Origin: Gammaproteobacteria bacterium
GTDB lineage: Bacteria > Pseudomonadota > Gammaproteobacteria > Steroidobacterales > PWYM01
Assembly (NCBI GenBank): GCA_020832005.1
Contig: JAFIFN010000017.1
Location: 1-41,827, forward strand
DNA length: 41,827 nt
Direction of reading: 5' to 3'
Positions 16,393-27,100 of this stretch are shown here, in pieces; position 1 is the first letter of the stretch; each line of letters begins with the position of its first letter. Made by a program: the position numbers and the translations under genes. A model generated the notes under the pieces. It searched no databases. It had not been told where the DNA came from and saw only the letters and a list, made by a program, of their open reading frames with translations.

Positions 16393-16643
16393 CCGTCCAG
16401 GCCTTCACGGGCCAGCATTTTCAGGTCTCCGTCAAGACGAATCTCTTCGCGCAGCGCCCGCAGGCGCGACAGCGCAGCGCTGGCACGCTGGCGCGGATCG
16501 ATTGCTTCGTCCCCGCCATGACAGGCCACCAGCCGCGCGACCGGCACGCCGCGACGGGTGATCGACACCTCCTCTCCTCGCTCGACCATCGCGACCAGTT
16601 CGGAGAGGCGGTTCTTGGCTTCGTAAAGCGCCACAGACTTCAT
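16389..16643 (-). CDS. Phd/YefM-family antitoxin
   Basis: 84 residues from the ATG at 16643 (MKSVALYEAKNRLSELVAMV), the standard Phd/YefM start; the ATG at 16658 would add five residues. The GEEVSITRRGVPVARLVAC strand pair of the DNA-binding N-terminus is clear. The helical C-terminus (SAALSRLRALREEIRLDG) would wrap the PIN toxin. Phd antitoxins repress their own operon; an 8-bp direct repeat lies across the start region. It overlaps the toxin gene by 4 bp. Confidence 0.88.
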   Translation of the reverse strand: MKSVALYEAKNRLSELVAMVERGEEVSITRRGVPVARLVACHGGDEAIDPRQRASAALSRLRALREEIRLDGDLKMLAREGLDG

Positions 16644-16645
16644 GA

Positions 16646-16674
16646 CTAGCTCGCTCATATATCTAGCTAGCTCG
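16646..16674 (-). promoter_or_regulatory. direct-repeat operator at the phd-vapC start
   Basis: CTAGCTCG occurs at 16646-16653 and again at 16667-16674, 21 bp apart (two helical turns). The second copy overlaps the palindrome CTAGCTAG (16663-16670). Its position over the antitoxin start fits a Phd autoregulatory site; this is inference. Confidence 0.45.
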
Positions 16675-16834
16675 ATGGTATTCCAGCAAGACGAGGGAGA
16701 ACAAGTCCCCGCACCACCCCGGGCGAGAGGGATCCGGGCACACTATCATTCGTCCCGATTGAGTCCGTGCCGGCGAAAGTACGGTTCTACCCGTCTTTTG
16801 CTGCAAGTGCCCGCCACGCCTGGAGACCCCCGAC

Positions 16835-17197
16835 ATGTCCGCACCCGTTCGCATCTACCACAATCCCCGCTGCTCCAAGAGCCGCGCGGCCTGCGCGCTG
16901 CTCGCCGAGGCCGGCGTCGAGCACGAGATCATCGAGTACCTGAAGCACCCGCCCAGCCGCGACGAGCTCGCCAGACTGGTGACCATGCTTGGCATCCGCC
17001 CGGGTGAACTGGTGCGACGCGGCGAGGCGGTGTTCAAGGAAAAGTACGCGCAGCTTGCAGATGACGACGACGCGCGGTGGCTCGATGCCATGATCGCCGA
17101 TCCGATCCTGATCGAGCGTCCCATCGTGGTGATCGGTGAGCATGCCGTCGTGGCACGGCCGCCGGAACGCTTGAGCGCACTGCTGCACGACGCTTGA
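16835..17197 (+). CDS. arsC: ArsC/Spx-family arsenate reductase-like protein
   Basis: 120 residues of the glutaredoxin-fold ArsC family. The N-terminus IYHNPRCSKSRAACALLAE has the catalytic Cys13 with its HNPRCSKSR loop. The three Arg positions that bind arsenate in E. coli-type ArsC are present in LVRRGE, IERPIVV and VARPPE. The predicted reaction is glutathione/glutaredoxin-dependent reduction of arsenate to arsenite. No arsR, arsB or acr3 is nearby, so this may be a housekeeping (YfgD-type) member rather than part of an ars operon. It ends directly against the convergent protease gene, with no base between the stop codons. Confidence 0.85.
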   Translation: MSAPVRIYHNPRCSKSRAACALLAEAGVEHEIIEYLKHPPSRDELARLVTMLGIRPGELVRRGEAVFKEKYAQLADDDDARWLDAMIADPILIERPIVVIGEHAVVARPPERLSALLHDA

Positions 17198-17971
17198 TCA
17201 CCTGCACGACGGGTCCATCGATTCAGGTGCCTCGCGACACAACACATCGCGCAGAACGTCGGCCGGCACCGCGAAACCGACTCCCTGCCCCAGCGCCAGT
17301 GCCGCGGTGACCATGCCGATCACCTGACCGCTGATATCGATCAGCGGCCCGCCGGAGTTCCCCGGATTGATGGCGGCATCGGTCTGCAGCAGTCCGGCCA
17401 AACGCGCCTGCCGGCCAAGCGTGCCTGGCACGGCGCTGACGATCCCGGATGTCGCGGTGACCCCCAGACCGAACGGATTGCCAAGCGCGATGACGGCCGC
17501 CCCCGGCTCGGGGGGCCTGGCAGACAATCGCAGGCCGTCGAGGCCAGACACGCCGGGCGCGCGCAGCAGCGCAACATCGAGTTCAAGATCGAGATGCAGC
17601 AGCTGTGCGGCCATGGGCGATTGCCCGGTGAGAGTCACAGTCAGACTGCGCCGCCCTGCGATGCCGTGCCCGGTGGTCAGGATCAGGCCACTGCCGGCAA
17701 CTACGAAGCCAGACCCGACCGCGTCTGCGTCGCCCTCGATCAGCACGACCGCGGCGGAGGTCGCCGACACCAGCCGCACCGCATCGCTGCGTGATCCCGT
17801 CCCATCGGCCGAATGTCCGGCGCAGGCGGTCATCTTCGCCACAACCAGACACAAGATTCCGATACTCACGGCTGGACCGGGACGCCCGCGCATGATCGCC
17901 GCAGCGCGTCGCCTGCGCACATTCCACCGCATCATCGCCATCATGCCCTCCACCCCTACCCTGTGGCTCAC
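17198..17971 (-). CDS. trypsin-like (S1C/HtrA-type) periplasmic serine protease without PDZ
   Basis: Up to 257 residues, with several possible starts (17971, 17944, 17893). A basic stretch then a hydrophobic segment ends at KMTAC, which could be a lipobox or a simple anchor. The protease domain shows the catalytic triad: His in ILTTGHGI, Asp in LDLELDVALLRAPG, and Ser in NPGNSGGPLID. The ALGNPFGLG and VGFAVPADVL segments are HtrA-like. It stops after the protease domain, so there is no PDZ regulation as in DegP. It is likely an exported quality-control or signalling protease. The genes on either side are convergent or divergent, so it is monocistronic. Confidence 0.82.
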   Translation of the reverse strand: MSHRVGVEGMMAMMRWNVRRRRAAAIMRGRPGPAVSIGILCLVVAKMTACAGHSADGTGSRSDAVRLVSATSAAVVLIEGDADAVGSGFVVAGSGLILTTGHGIAGRRSLTVTLTGQSPMAAQLLHLDLELDVALLRAPGVSGLDGLRLSARPPEPGAAVIALGNPFGLGVTATSGIVSAVPGTLGRQARLAGLLQTDAAINPGNSGGPLIDISGQVIGMVTAALALGQGVGFAVPADVLRDVLCREAPESMDPSCR

Positions 17972-18134
17972 GAGAGTCTATCCCAGCCGGACCTGCCAAC
18001 CGAGGCCGGTGCGAATCGCGACCACTGTCGCAGACCCGTCATAGGCGTTTTGATAAGGTTCGGGGGCTAGAGACGCGCCGGCGTATCCGGTGGCAGGATG
18101 TGACACGCCGTGGTTCAGGTTGCAGGGAGTCGGG

Positions 18135-18707
18135 ATGGAGCAGGGCGATCTCACGCTGATGCTGCAGCAGTGGAGTGGTGGCGATGCGGGCCTGCACGAT
18201 GCGCTCTTCGAGCGCATCTACGCGGAGCTCACGCGTATTGCCGCCCGGCATGTCGCGCGCGAACGTGCCGAGTCCGACGTCGAACCTCACGCCCTGGTGC
18301 ACGAAGCCTATCTCCGGCTCATCGACATGACGCGTATCCGCTGGCAGGACCGCGCGCACTTCTTTGCAATGTCAGCCACCGTGATGCGCCAGATTCTCAC
18401 CGATGAAGCGCGCAGGCGCCTGTCGGGCAAGCGCGACGGAGGCATACAGATCACGCTCACTGGCATCGCCGACGACAGCGCCATTCGCGACACTGATGTG
18501 CTGCAGCTGCACGAATCCCTGGAACGGCTGGCTGCGATCGATCCGCAGCGTGCCCGGCTTGTGGAGCTGCGCTATTTCGCCGGATTGACCATCGAAGAGA
18601 CCGCGGAGGTGCTTGGCACGTCCCCTGCGACGGTCAAGCGCCAATGGGAAGTTGCGCGAGGCTGGCTGTACCGCGCGATGCAAGCGGATGCGCGGCCGGC
18701 GAGCTGA
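18135..18707 (+). CDS. ECF sigma factor (Sig-70_X6/TIGR02999-type)
   Basis: 190 residues from the ATG at 18135, with GGGAG 6 bp upstream. Region 2 is visible (LFERIYAELTRIAARHVARE ... PHALVHEAYLRLID, then the RWQDRAHFFAMSATVMRQIL segment). Region 4 has VELRYFAGLTIEETAEVLG and the recognition helix TSPATVKRQWEVARGWLYR. This is the ECF group typically encoded beside a Ser/Thr kinase with TPRs. Such sigma factors have no classical anti-sigma; activity is thought to be set by the kinase. Here the kinase gene starts 3 bp after the stop. The promoter it recognises is not known to me. Confidence 0.88.
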   Translation: MEQGDLTLMLQQWSGGDAGLHDALFERIYAELTRIAARHVARERAESDVEPHALVHEAYLRLIDMTRIRWQDRAHFFAMSATVMRQILTDEARRRLSGKRDGGIQITLTGIADDSAIRDTDVLQLHESLERLAAIDPQRARLVELRYFAGLTIEETAEVLGTSPATVKRQWEVARGWLYRAMQADARPAS

Positions 18708-18710
18708 CTG

Positions 18711-21089
18711 ATGACCGACACCGAACGCCAGCGCCGTGCGCTGCAACTCTGCGATGCTGCCCTCGCCCAGGCAGGCACGCAACGTGAGGCGTTCCTGGCC
18801 GAGGCCTGCGCAGGAGATCCGGCGCTGCGGCATGCCGTCGACTCCATCCTTGGCGCCGTCACACAGGCTGAAGGCTTTCTCGACCGCGACGCCAGCGCGC
18901 TGGCTGCCAACGCACGCGTCGGCTCGACCATCGGCCGCTACACGCTCATCAGTGTGCTTGGCTCGGGCGGCATGGGCACCGTCTATCTCGCGGAACGCCG
19001 CGAGGCCGGCTATGCCCAGCGCGTCGCCATCAAACTGGTGCGCGCAAACCTTGCGGCCCGCGAGCTGCTGGCACGCTTCGAATCCGAACGGCGCATTCTC
19101 GCCGGACTCAACCACCCCTACATCGCCGGCCTGATCGACGCCGGCACCACCGACCAGGGTGTGCCGTACCTTGTGATGGAGTATGTGGAAGGCACGCCCA
19201 TTGACCGCTACTGCGATGAGCGCCAGCTGGATATTCCCTCGCGCGTACGCCTGCTCATCAAGGTATCGATGGCCGTCCAGGCGGCCCACCAGAGCCTGGT
19301 CATCCATCGCGACCTGAAGCCCAACAATGTGCTGATCACAGCAGACGGCCTGCCCAAGCTGCTGGACTTCGGGATCGCCAAGCTGACCCTGCCCGCCGAT
19401 GCCGACAGCCCGGACACCGGCGCCACGACCCTGTTCGGTCAACGCGCCCTGACGCCGAACTACGCCAGCCCGGAGCAGATCCTCGAGGGCCGCATCACCA
19501 CCGCCAGTGATGTGTATTCGCTGGGCGTGATGGCTTATGAACTGCTCAGCGGCGAACTGCCCTACCTGCTCGACACCAGCAGCCAGCGCGCCCTGATCCG
19601 TGCGACCGAAACGCTGTCCGTGCCACGTCCAAGCGTGCGTGCGCGCCAGGCCCGCACGAGCGGAAAGCTGGCGGGCATTGCCGCCGAGCGTGGCACGACA
19701 CCCAACCGACTGCTCAGCACACTGACCGGCGATCTCGACAACATCCTGCTGATGGCGCTGCGCCAGGAACCGGAACGTCGCTACACATCCGCGGCGCAGT
19801 TTGCCGAGGATCTCGCCCGCTACCTCGACCGGCGCCCCGTTGCCGCGCGCAGTGACAGCTTCGGCTATCGCACCGGCCGGTTGCTGCGCCGGCATTGGCT
19901 TCCAGCCAGTGCTGCAACCGCCGTACTGATCTCGCTGATCGCCGGCGTCATCAGCTTCGCCTGGCAGGCCGAGCAGGCGCGGCACGAACGCGACCGCACG
20001 CTGCAGGTCAACGATTTCCTGCAGACCATCCTCACCGAGGCCGATCCCTACACCGCCGGCGCGGATGCCAGCATTCGTGATGTGCTGCGCAAGGCCGACG
20101 GCATGATTGTCGATCGATTCGCGCAGGCGCCCGACCTTGAGGCCGCAATCCGACGCACCGTGGGCTACACCCAGCTCGGCCTGCTGGACCTCGATGCGGC
20201 CGAGTCCAACCTGTCGCGCGCGCACGCGCTGAATCTCCAGCTCTACGGCCACCGCGACCAGCGCTCGCTGCAGACGCGTGCCGACCTGGCGTGGACTGCC
20301 TTCCGGCGCGGCGACATGACGGCCGCGCGCGAGGGCTATGAGATCGTCATCGCCGAACTGCACCCAGGCCTGTCGGCGGATTTCCGGGCCACGATCATGA
20401 ACGATTACGGCGTGGTCCTGATTGATCTGGGTGACTATGCCCAGGCCGCGGCGCTGTTTCGCGAGGTGCTGGCCATGCAGCCGGTGCTCGACATGGGGCC
20501 CGCACAGCATGCCTCCACCGCCAACAACATCGCCGCGGCCTATCATGACCTGGGTGATGCCGCCCAGGCCGAACACTGGTATCGCGAGAGCATTGCCATC
20601 GGGCGTGCACAGCCTGGCGCGGACAGTGATCCGAACCTGGCGATCCACCTGAACAACCTGGCCGTACTGCTGCGCGACGAGGACCGTGCTGACGAGGCAC
20701 TGGCACTGTTCAGCGAGGCACTGGAGATCCGCATCAACGCGCTGGGGCCGGATCACGGCTTCACCGGCTATTCGCGGCTGCAGCTCGGGCGACAGCTGCT
20801 GGACATGGATGCGCTGGAGTCGGCGCGTACGCAGATCGTGACCGGTCTGGAGATCTCGCGCGCGACGTTGCCGCAGAGCAGTCCACAGGTGCTCCTCGGC
20901 CGGGCGCTTGCGGCGCGACTCGCCCTGCACGACGGTGACGAGTCTTCTGCACTGGCAGAACTCGAAGCCACGGCCAGAGCAGCAGCCGACGGCGGGTATG
21001 GCGGTCTCGAGGGCCTGTTCACGACCTGGCATGACCAGGTCCTCGAAACCGCACTGTCACAGGGTCAAGGCGTTGCACCCGCCCGCTGA
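18711..21089 (+). CDS. membrane Ser/Thr protein kinase with extracytoplasmic TPR domain
   Basis: 792 residues. An N-terminal helical segment (1-65) precedes the kinase domain: Gly loop LGSGGMGTVYLAE (about 83-95), catalytic Lys108 in VAIKLV, HRDLKPNN (about 199-206), DFGIAK (219-224), and the activation-segment end LTPNYASPEQ. All catalytic residues are intact. A transmembrane helix at about 397-417 (ASAATAVLISLIAGVISF) is followed by six or more TPR units to the C-terminus. It forms an operon with the ECF sigma gene just upstream. The likely circuit is a periplasmic TPR signal, then the kinase, then phosphorylated sigma factor. Targets are not visible in the window. Confidence 0.9.
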   Translation: MTDTERQRRALQLCDAALAQAGTQREAFLAEACAGDPALRHAVDSILGAVTQAEGFLDRDASALAANARVGSTIGRYTLISVLGSGGMGTVYLAERREAGYAQRVAIKLVRANLAARELLARFESERRILAGLNHPYIAGLIDAGTTDQGVPYLVMEYVEGTPIDRYCDERQLDIPSRVRLLIKVSMAVQAAHQSLVIHRDLKPNNVLITADGLPKLLDFGIAKLTLPADADSPDTGATTLFGQRALTPNYASPEQILEGRITTASDVYSLGVMAYELLSGELPYLLDTSSQRALIRATETLSVPRPSVRARQARTSGKLAGIAAERGTTPNRLLSTLTGDLDNILLMALRQEPERRYTSAAQFAEDLARYLDRRPVAARSDSFGYRTGRLLRRHWLPASAATAVLISLIAGVISFAWQAEQARHERDRTLQVNDFLQTILTEADPYTAGADASIRDVLRKADGMIVDRFAQAPDLEAAIRRTVGYTQLGLLDLDAAESNLSRAHALNLQLYGHRDQRSLQTRADLAWTAFRRGDMTAAREGYEIVIAELHPGLSADFRATIMNDYGVVLIDLGDYAQAAALFREVLAMQPVLDMGPAQHASTANNIAAAYHDLGDAAQAEHWYRESIAIGRAQPGADSDPNLAIHLNNLAVLLRDEDRADEALALFSEALEIRINALGPDHGFTGYSRLQLGRQLLDMDALESARTQIVTGLEISRATLPQSSPQVLLGRALAARLALHDGDESSALAELEATARAAADGGYGGLEGLFTTWHDQVLETALSQGQGVAPAR

Positions 21090-21120
21090 GTCTGCTGGAC
21101 GATTTTTCGGCACACTGCGC

Positions 21121-24100
21121 TCACCGTGACTCTGCCGAGAAGAACAGGCCCACGGTCGAGGCCATGCGACCGGTTGCGGCGTTGTAGGTGATGATCAGCA
21201 CCGGCGCCGGGAAGGGATTGCCGGTATCGGTGTACACCGACGGGAAGCCGTCCGGCAGCACCAGCTGGCGGCAGGGTAGCGACGTGAACACACAGCCGTT
21301 CAGCGACTGCCCAGCCGGCGGGTTGGAGTTGTCGATCAGCTGCCGGAAGTTCCCCATCGCATCACCGACCGACTGCACTGTCTGATCATTGAGGTTGTCG
21401 ACGAAATCGACGGTCTGCTGGAACAGGTCGGGGCCGATCAGCACGATGCTGGTCTGTGCCGGCACTCCGCCGGCGAAGCGGGATTCGATGATGCTGTTGC
21501 CGACGTAGAAATTGTGAAAGCTAAGCGACGCGCCTGTGATGATGCCCTCGACACTCTCGACCTGCCACACCATGTCCAGCAGCCCGGAGGCGAGCAGCGG
21601 GGCGAAGTTGACCAGCAGCTTCTGCACCACGGGCAGGTAGATCTGCTTGGCCAGCTCGCGCTTGTTGACCTGCACGGCCAGCTGCCCCACGAGCGTGAAG
21701 AACACCGGGCGGACGTCGCCGTAGAAGGCCACCGGCGACTGCCAGCGCGCCGAATCATTCACCCGCGCATAGAACGTCGGCGGCGCCTCCGGCACCGCGG
21801 CCATGAGCCCGGCCCCGCGCAGCGCGTCGAGGAGCCTGTCGAGGCCGGCGACGACCGCCGCCGGATAACGCTCGGAGGTCAGCTGCCACAGCCGGTCCTG
21901 GCCAAACAGGAGGCCGCGCGCTCGGGGCTCGAGCGCAGCCAGCGCTGCGGCTCGCGAGGCGGCGTTGGCGACCAGCACCTGACCGCGCAGATCGTCGTTG
22001 CGTGCGCGACCGGCGAGCAGTGTCTGGCTGAAAGACTCTAGCGAATCCAGCGCACTGATCAGCTCGCCAAGACGTGCCTGCCAGCGCTCATCATCGCCGG
22101 AGAGAGGCCCGACACCCAGCGCCGGGATGTTCCAGGCGGGCAGGAACCCCTGCTCGGGCGCCGTGATTGAGGCCAGCTGCAACGCCTGCAGGTCGATGCT
22201 GTCGCGCAGCACCTGCAGGTTGCCGGCAAGCACCGGGACCACGGCCATGTTGCCGTTCTCCAGCGCGTCGATCATTGCCGTGTAGGTCTGACCGAGCGCG
22301 TTGAGCTGCGCCGAAAAGTCGGCAAACGGCTCGAGTGCGCCGCCGGCACCCGCCTGGCCCATCACAAAGAAGCGCGCCTCGCGGGTCTCCGCGCCGCGCT
22401 GCACCTGCAGCAGCCATTCCCCGCGCGTCTCGGCCGAGGTGGCGAGCCGGCCGGTAGTGACCACCGCGGGCGCCGGGCCCGCGGAGCTTGGTGTTGGCAG
22501 CACGTCCACGTTCGCGCCGACACCCAGTACCGGGTTGCCTTCGGCGTCGAACAGCGTCGAGGCGAACAACAGGTCGTCGCCCGCACCGACCAGGTCGCGC
22601 TCGAGTTCGATCAGCAACGCCGGGCCGGACGAGACAACCAGGTCGAGCACGCCACCGGCAAGGATCGCGCTGCCGGCCGCCACCGACTGGGCGATCACCT
22701 GGTTGCGCGGCACGCTGTCACTGTTCTGGCGCGTGACGTTGCCCACGAGCAGGCTTATCTCCGCAAGCGTGGTGATGGCCACCGAGCGGCTCAGACCGAC
22801 CAGATTTGGTGCCTGTAGTGGCTGAGGGCCGAGCGAGACCGTGAAGCCCACCCGCGCCCCGAGCGCCACCGCGCTGCCTGCCGGCAGCGCCTGAGAAATC
22901 AGCTGACCCTCGGCGACGGCAAGATCGTAGCGCCGCGACACCGTGCCGACCGCCAGGCCGGTGGCGACCAGCACGTCGGCGGCCTGTGACTCGAGCAGCC
23001 AGGAGAGATCGGGCACGCTGACCGGTGGACCCACTTCGACAGTGTAGGTCTGGGCGTCGGAAAGCCCGGTGCTGTCGGTCACCGTCACTGTGACGGTGTG
23101 ACTGCCGAGCTGACCGCTGTCCGGCAGCCAGTCGATCAGACCGAACTGCGGATCCAGCGTCATGCCCGCCGGTGCGCTGGCCAGTGCATAGGTCAGCTCA
23201 TCGCCGAGATCGGCATCGATCGCCAGCACCCCGTAGCGGTACGGAAAGCCGGGCGAGGCCGCCGTGGTCGGCATGGAGATGATGCGCGGTGGATTGATGT
23301 TCCCGGTGATGTCGATGCTCACCGTCGCCGATTCCGAGGCCAGCCCGCCGGCCACTGCGCGATAGGTGAAGCTGTCTCGCGCCGAATCGTCCTCGCCGGG
23401 CAGCGGCACGTTGACGTGGTAGGCGTTCAGCCCCGGCAGCAACCAGTGCGGGCGCACCGGCGCAGGCATCGTGCCGTCGGTGTTGATGTTGGTGGCGTGG
23501 TAGGTGTACTGGTTCCAGACCGGCCGCGCTGGACCCCAGGGATTCGCCGCCGTGCCACCGAGCACCTTGACGCTGCGGTCGCCCAGTGAATCCATGTAGA
23601 CCACGATATTCGCTCGGCCGTCACCGGTCACATCGGCCACCACGGGGATCATGTACTGGGTAAAGCCGTGTCTTTCCGACGACGGCATCTCGGCCAGCAC
23701 CTGGCCGGTTTCCCCATCGAGAACGACGACCAGACTGTTGGCCGTGTTGCCGGGAGTGTCGGTCCGGGCGATCACCACCTCGCTGCGCCCGTTGCCGTTG
23801 AAATCGAAAGCGGTCGAGCCCAGCCTGTCGGTCGTCACGAACCGCGCCGGCGAGGTCCAGATCCGCTCGCCGAAGCGATCGTAGGCGTGGAAATCCTGCC
23901 AGTCCTGGAAGACGATTTCCGGCCAGCCATCGCCGGTCAGGTCGGCCGCCGTGAGCGGCGCATTCACGCCATTGGTAACCGGCCGGCGCCAGATCTCGGT
24001 ACCGTCGTGCTTGAACGCGTACAGGCCGTTATTCGCCTTGACGACGATTTCGGGAAACGGGTCGTTATCCAGGTTGACGATCACGGAGATCGCCCGCGGC

Positions 24101-27100
24101 GCGGGCGCGGTGGGGTTGAATGTTGCCAGGAAGTGGCCTGGCACCGGCAGCGAGTACAGCAATTCGCCGGTGTTGGAGAACACGTCGTTCTGGAACAGGA
24201 TTTCCGGCACACCATCGAGGTCCAGGTCGACGACGTGCACCGCCGTATGTTGTCCCGAGCCGGCCACCGAGGGTGTGCCTCGGGTCTCGAACAGCACCTC
24301 GCCGCGCAGCGTGCCGTCGGGTGCCTCGACATGGCGGAAAGCCACGACCATGGAAGCGCTGGTGCTGCCCGGCCCGCCGGCACTGCCCGTGGCGATCACG
24401 CCAAACAGGATCTCACCGCGACCGTCACCGGTCAGGTCGGCGATGTGCGGCACGGTATTGCGCAGGAATACCGTCTGGTTGAACTCGTCGACCACCGACA
24501 ATGGTTCACTGATCCACAGGAACTCGCCGTCGGCATTGAACACAGCGATATGCGAGTACTCCGGCCTTGGAGAGCTCGAACACGGCTGCGGACTGCAGGG
24601 ATAGGTTTTTACTACCGCGACAATCTCGGGACGCCCGTCTCCGGTGATGTCTCCGGCCGCAAGGGGTGTGCTCCAGTTCAGGACGCCGTAGTCCGGGTTC
24701 TGGGTAAAGAAGCCGTGCGCGCCAGTCTGCCACAACAGTTCGCAGCGACCGTCCCGCACGCTCATCGCATACATCTGGCTGATGCTTTGGGTGACTCCGA
24801 GCCACACGATTTCGGGCACGCCGTCACCATCGAGGTCGACGACGATCGGGTATTGTTGGAGGAATCGGAGCGGTGGGCCACCCAATGCCTCCATCGAGGT
24901 GCAGATCTCCTCGAACTCGATCTCGCGCGGCGGGGCGACGTCCGGGGTGTAGCTGAAGGAACCGTCAGGATTGAACGCGCTGAGCGTGCCGCGCGATGGG
25001 CCGGTGAGCAGCTCGGCGCTCATCGCGAGCCCGCTCGGCGACGCGTCGTTGTCGAGCACACCGGGAGCCTGCACCTCAAGCAGGCTTGGCTGCAGATTGG
25101 TGCCGCGCCTGACGCCATAGACGTCATCGACGGCGATCGGTGCCACCGGCATAAGGCCGACGGCGATGTTGAATTGTGCGGTGTCGGTCGCACCGTCCAG
25201 GTCGGTGACCTGCACCGTCACATCAGTCGTGCCGACCTGGTCGGGGCCCGGCGTCCAGCCGAGCAGACCGGTATTGGGGTCCACGGTCAAACCGGCCGGG
25301 CCGCTGACCACGCTGTAGTTCAGCACGTCGCCAACATCCGGGTCGGTGGCGACGAGCTGCACTGCCAGCGGGTTACCGACAAGCACGACCTGGTCGGCCA
25401 CAGGCTCAAGCGTCGGCGGCGTGTTCGCCGCCTCGTCGAGCACCGTAACGGCAAAACCCGTGCTGGCTGACAGGCCACTGGCGTTGGTGACGGACACGCT
25501 TGCCGAGGCGCCGCCGAGTTGGTCTGCGGCAGGCCGCCACGCGAGTTCGCCGGTGGTCGAATTGATGGCCATGCCCGCAGGTCCTGCAACCGAATAGCGC
25601 AGCGGCTGGCCTTGCGGATCGCTGCCCGCGGCGACCAGCGTCAGCGTCTCGCCGAGCACAAGCACGCGGTTGCCGATCGGCGCCAGCGACGGCGGCTGGT
25701 CATCAGCGCTCGCGAGCACCTCGACGGTATAGGTCTGCGTGTCGCTGAGACCGGTCGAGTCGGTGACCTGTACCAGCACGGTCTCGGCCTGCTGCGCCTG
25801 CGGCGTCCATGACACCAGCCCGCTCGCGGCATCGATGCTCATGCCGGAAGGCGCGATGGGCAGACTCCACGTCAGTACGTCGCCGACATCCGGATCAACG
25901 GCTTCGGCGGGATAGGCGTAGGCCGCGCCGAGCACCGCGGTGGTGACCGGTGAGGAGATGATCTGCGGCGGGTTGTCGCCAGCAACGCCGGCCTCGATCG
26001 CGACCGTGTCCGGGGCACTGTCGAGTGCGCCGTCGTTGACGATCAGCTGAACCACGAATAGCCCGGGCAAGTCGGCGACGAAGACGGGCGTGGCGCTGTC
26101 GGCGCCCTCGAGCACCGCACCACTGCCGGCCGGCCGGCTCGTGAACGACCACGCGAAGCTCAGCGGATCGCCATCGGCATCGCTCGAGGCGCTGCCGTCA
26201 AGTGTGACCAGCGCGCCGGCGGCGACCCCCTGGTCGGGGCCGGCGTCGGCGACCGGGCGGCTGTTCTCGGTGCTGACGGTGACGGACGACGGCGCACTGT
26301 CCTCGAAGCCGTCGTTGACGACGAGCTCGATGACGTAGCTGCCGGCGGCGTCGGCGACGAACGAGGTGTCCACGGTATTGGTGCTGACCAGCGCGGCGCT
26401 GCTGTCGTCGGGACGCGAGAGCAGTTGCCACGCGAAGGCCAGCGGATCGCCGTCGGGATCGCTGGACGCCGCACCGCTGAGCATCACGGTACTGCCCAGC
26501 GGCACGGTCTGGTCCGCGCCGGCGTCGGCGATCGGCGGGCTGTTGATCGTCGAGATGCGCACGCTGTCCGGTGCGCTGTCGTCGGTGCCGTCATTGACGA
26601 TCAGTGTGGCCACGTACAGGCCCGGGATGTCGGCGACGAAGCGCGGTCGCACGGCGGTGGCGTCATCGAGCATCGCGGCACTGCCCGGCGGCGCCTCGAG
26701 CAGCCAGCCAAAAGTCAGCGCATCGCCGTCGGTGTCGCTGGAGGCGCTACCGTCGAGAATAACCTCGGTGCCCGGCGAGACCGTCTGGTCGGGTCCGGCG
26801 TCGGCCACAGGCGGCGTGTTCTGCGGTGGATCGGGATCATCGGATTCGTCGAAGCTGAAATGCCACACCAGATTGGCGGGATCGAACAGCACCAATCGGT
26901 TCTGGCGCAGGGTGAAAGTGTCGTTGCTGAGCAGCGTCGCGCCGCCCGGGACCGCGCCGAGCACGACTTCACCGTCGACGATAATGGTGGCGCTCGAAAG
27001 GCTCTTGACCGTTGCGACCACACCCGTGCGGTCTGGGCCCGTATTCTGGACGCTGATGGTGTAGGTGTAATCGACGTGTGTCCGCCCGACCCGCACCTCG

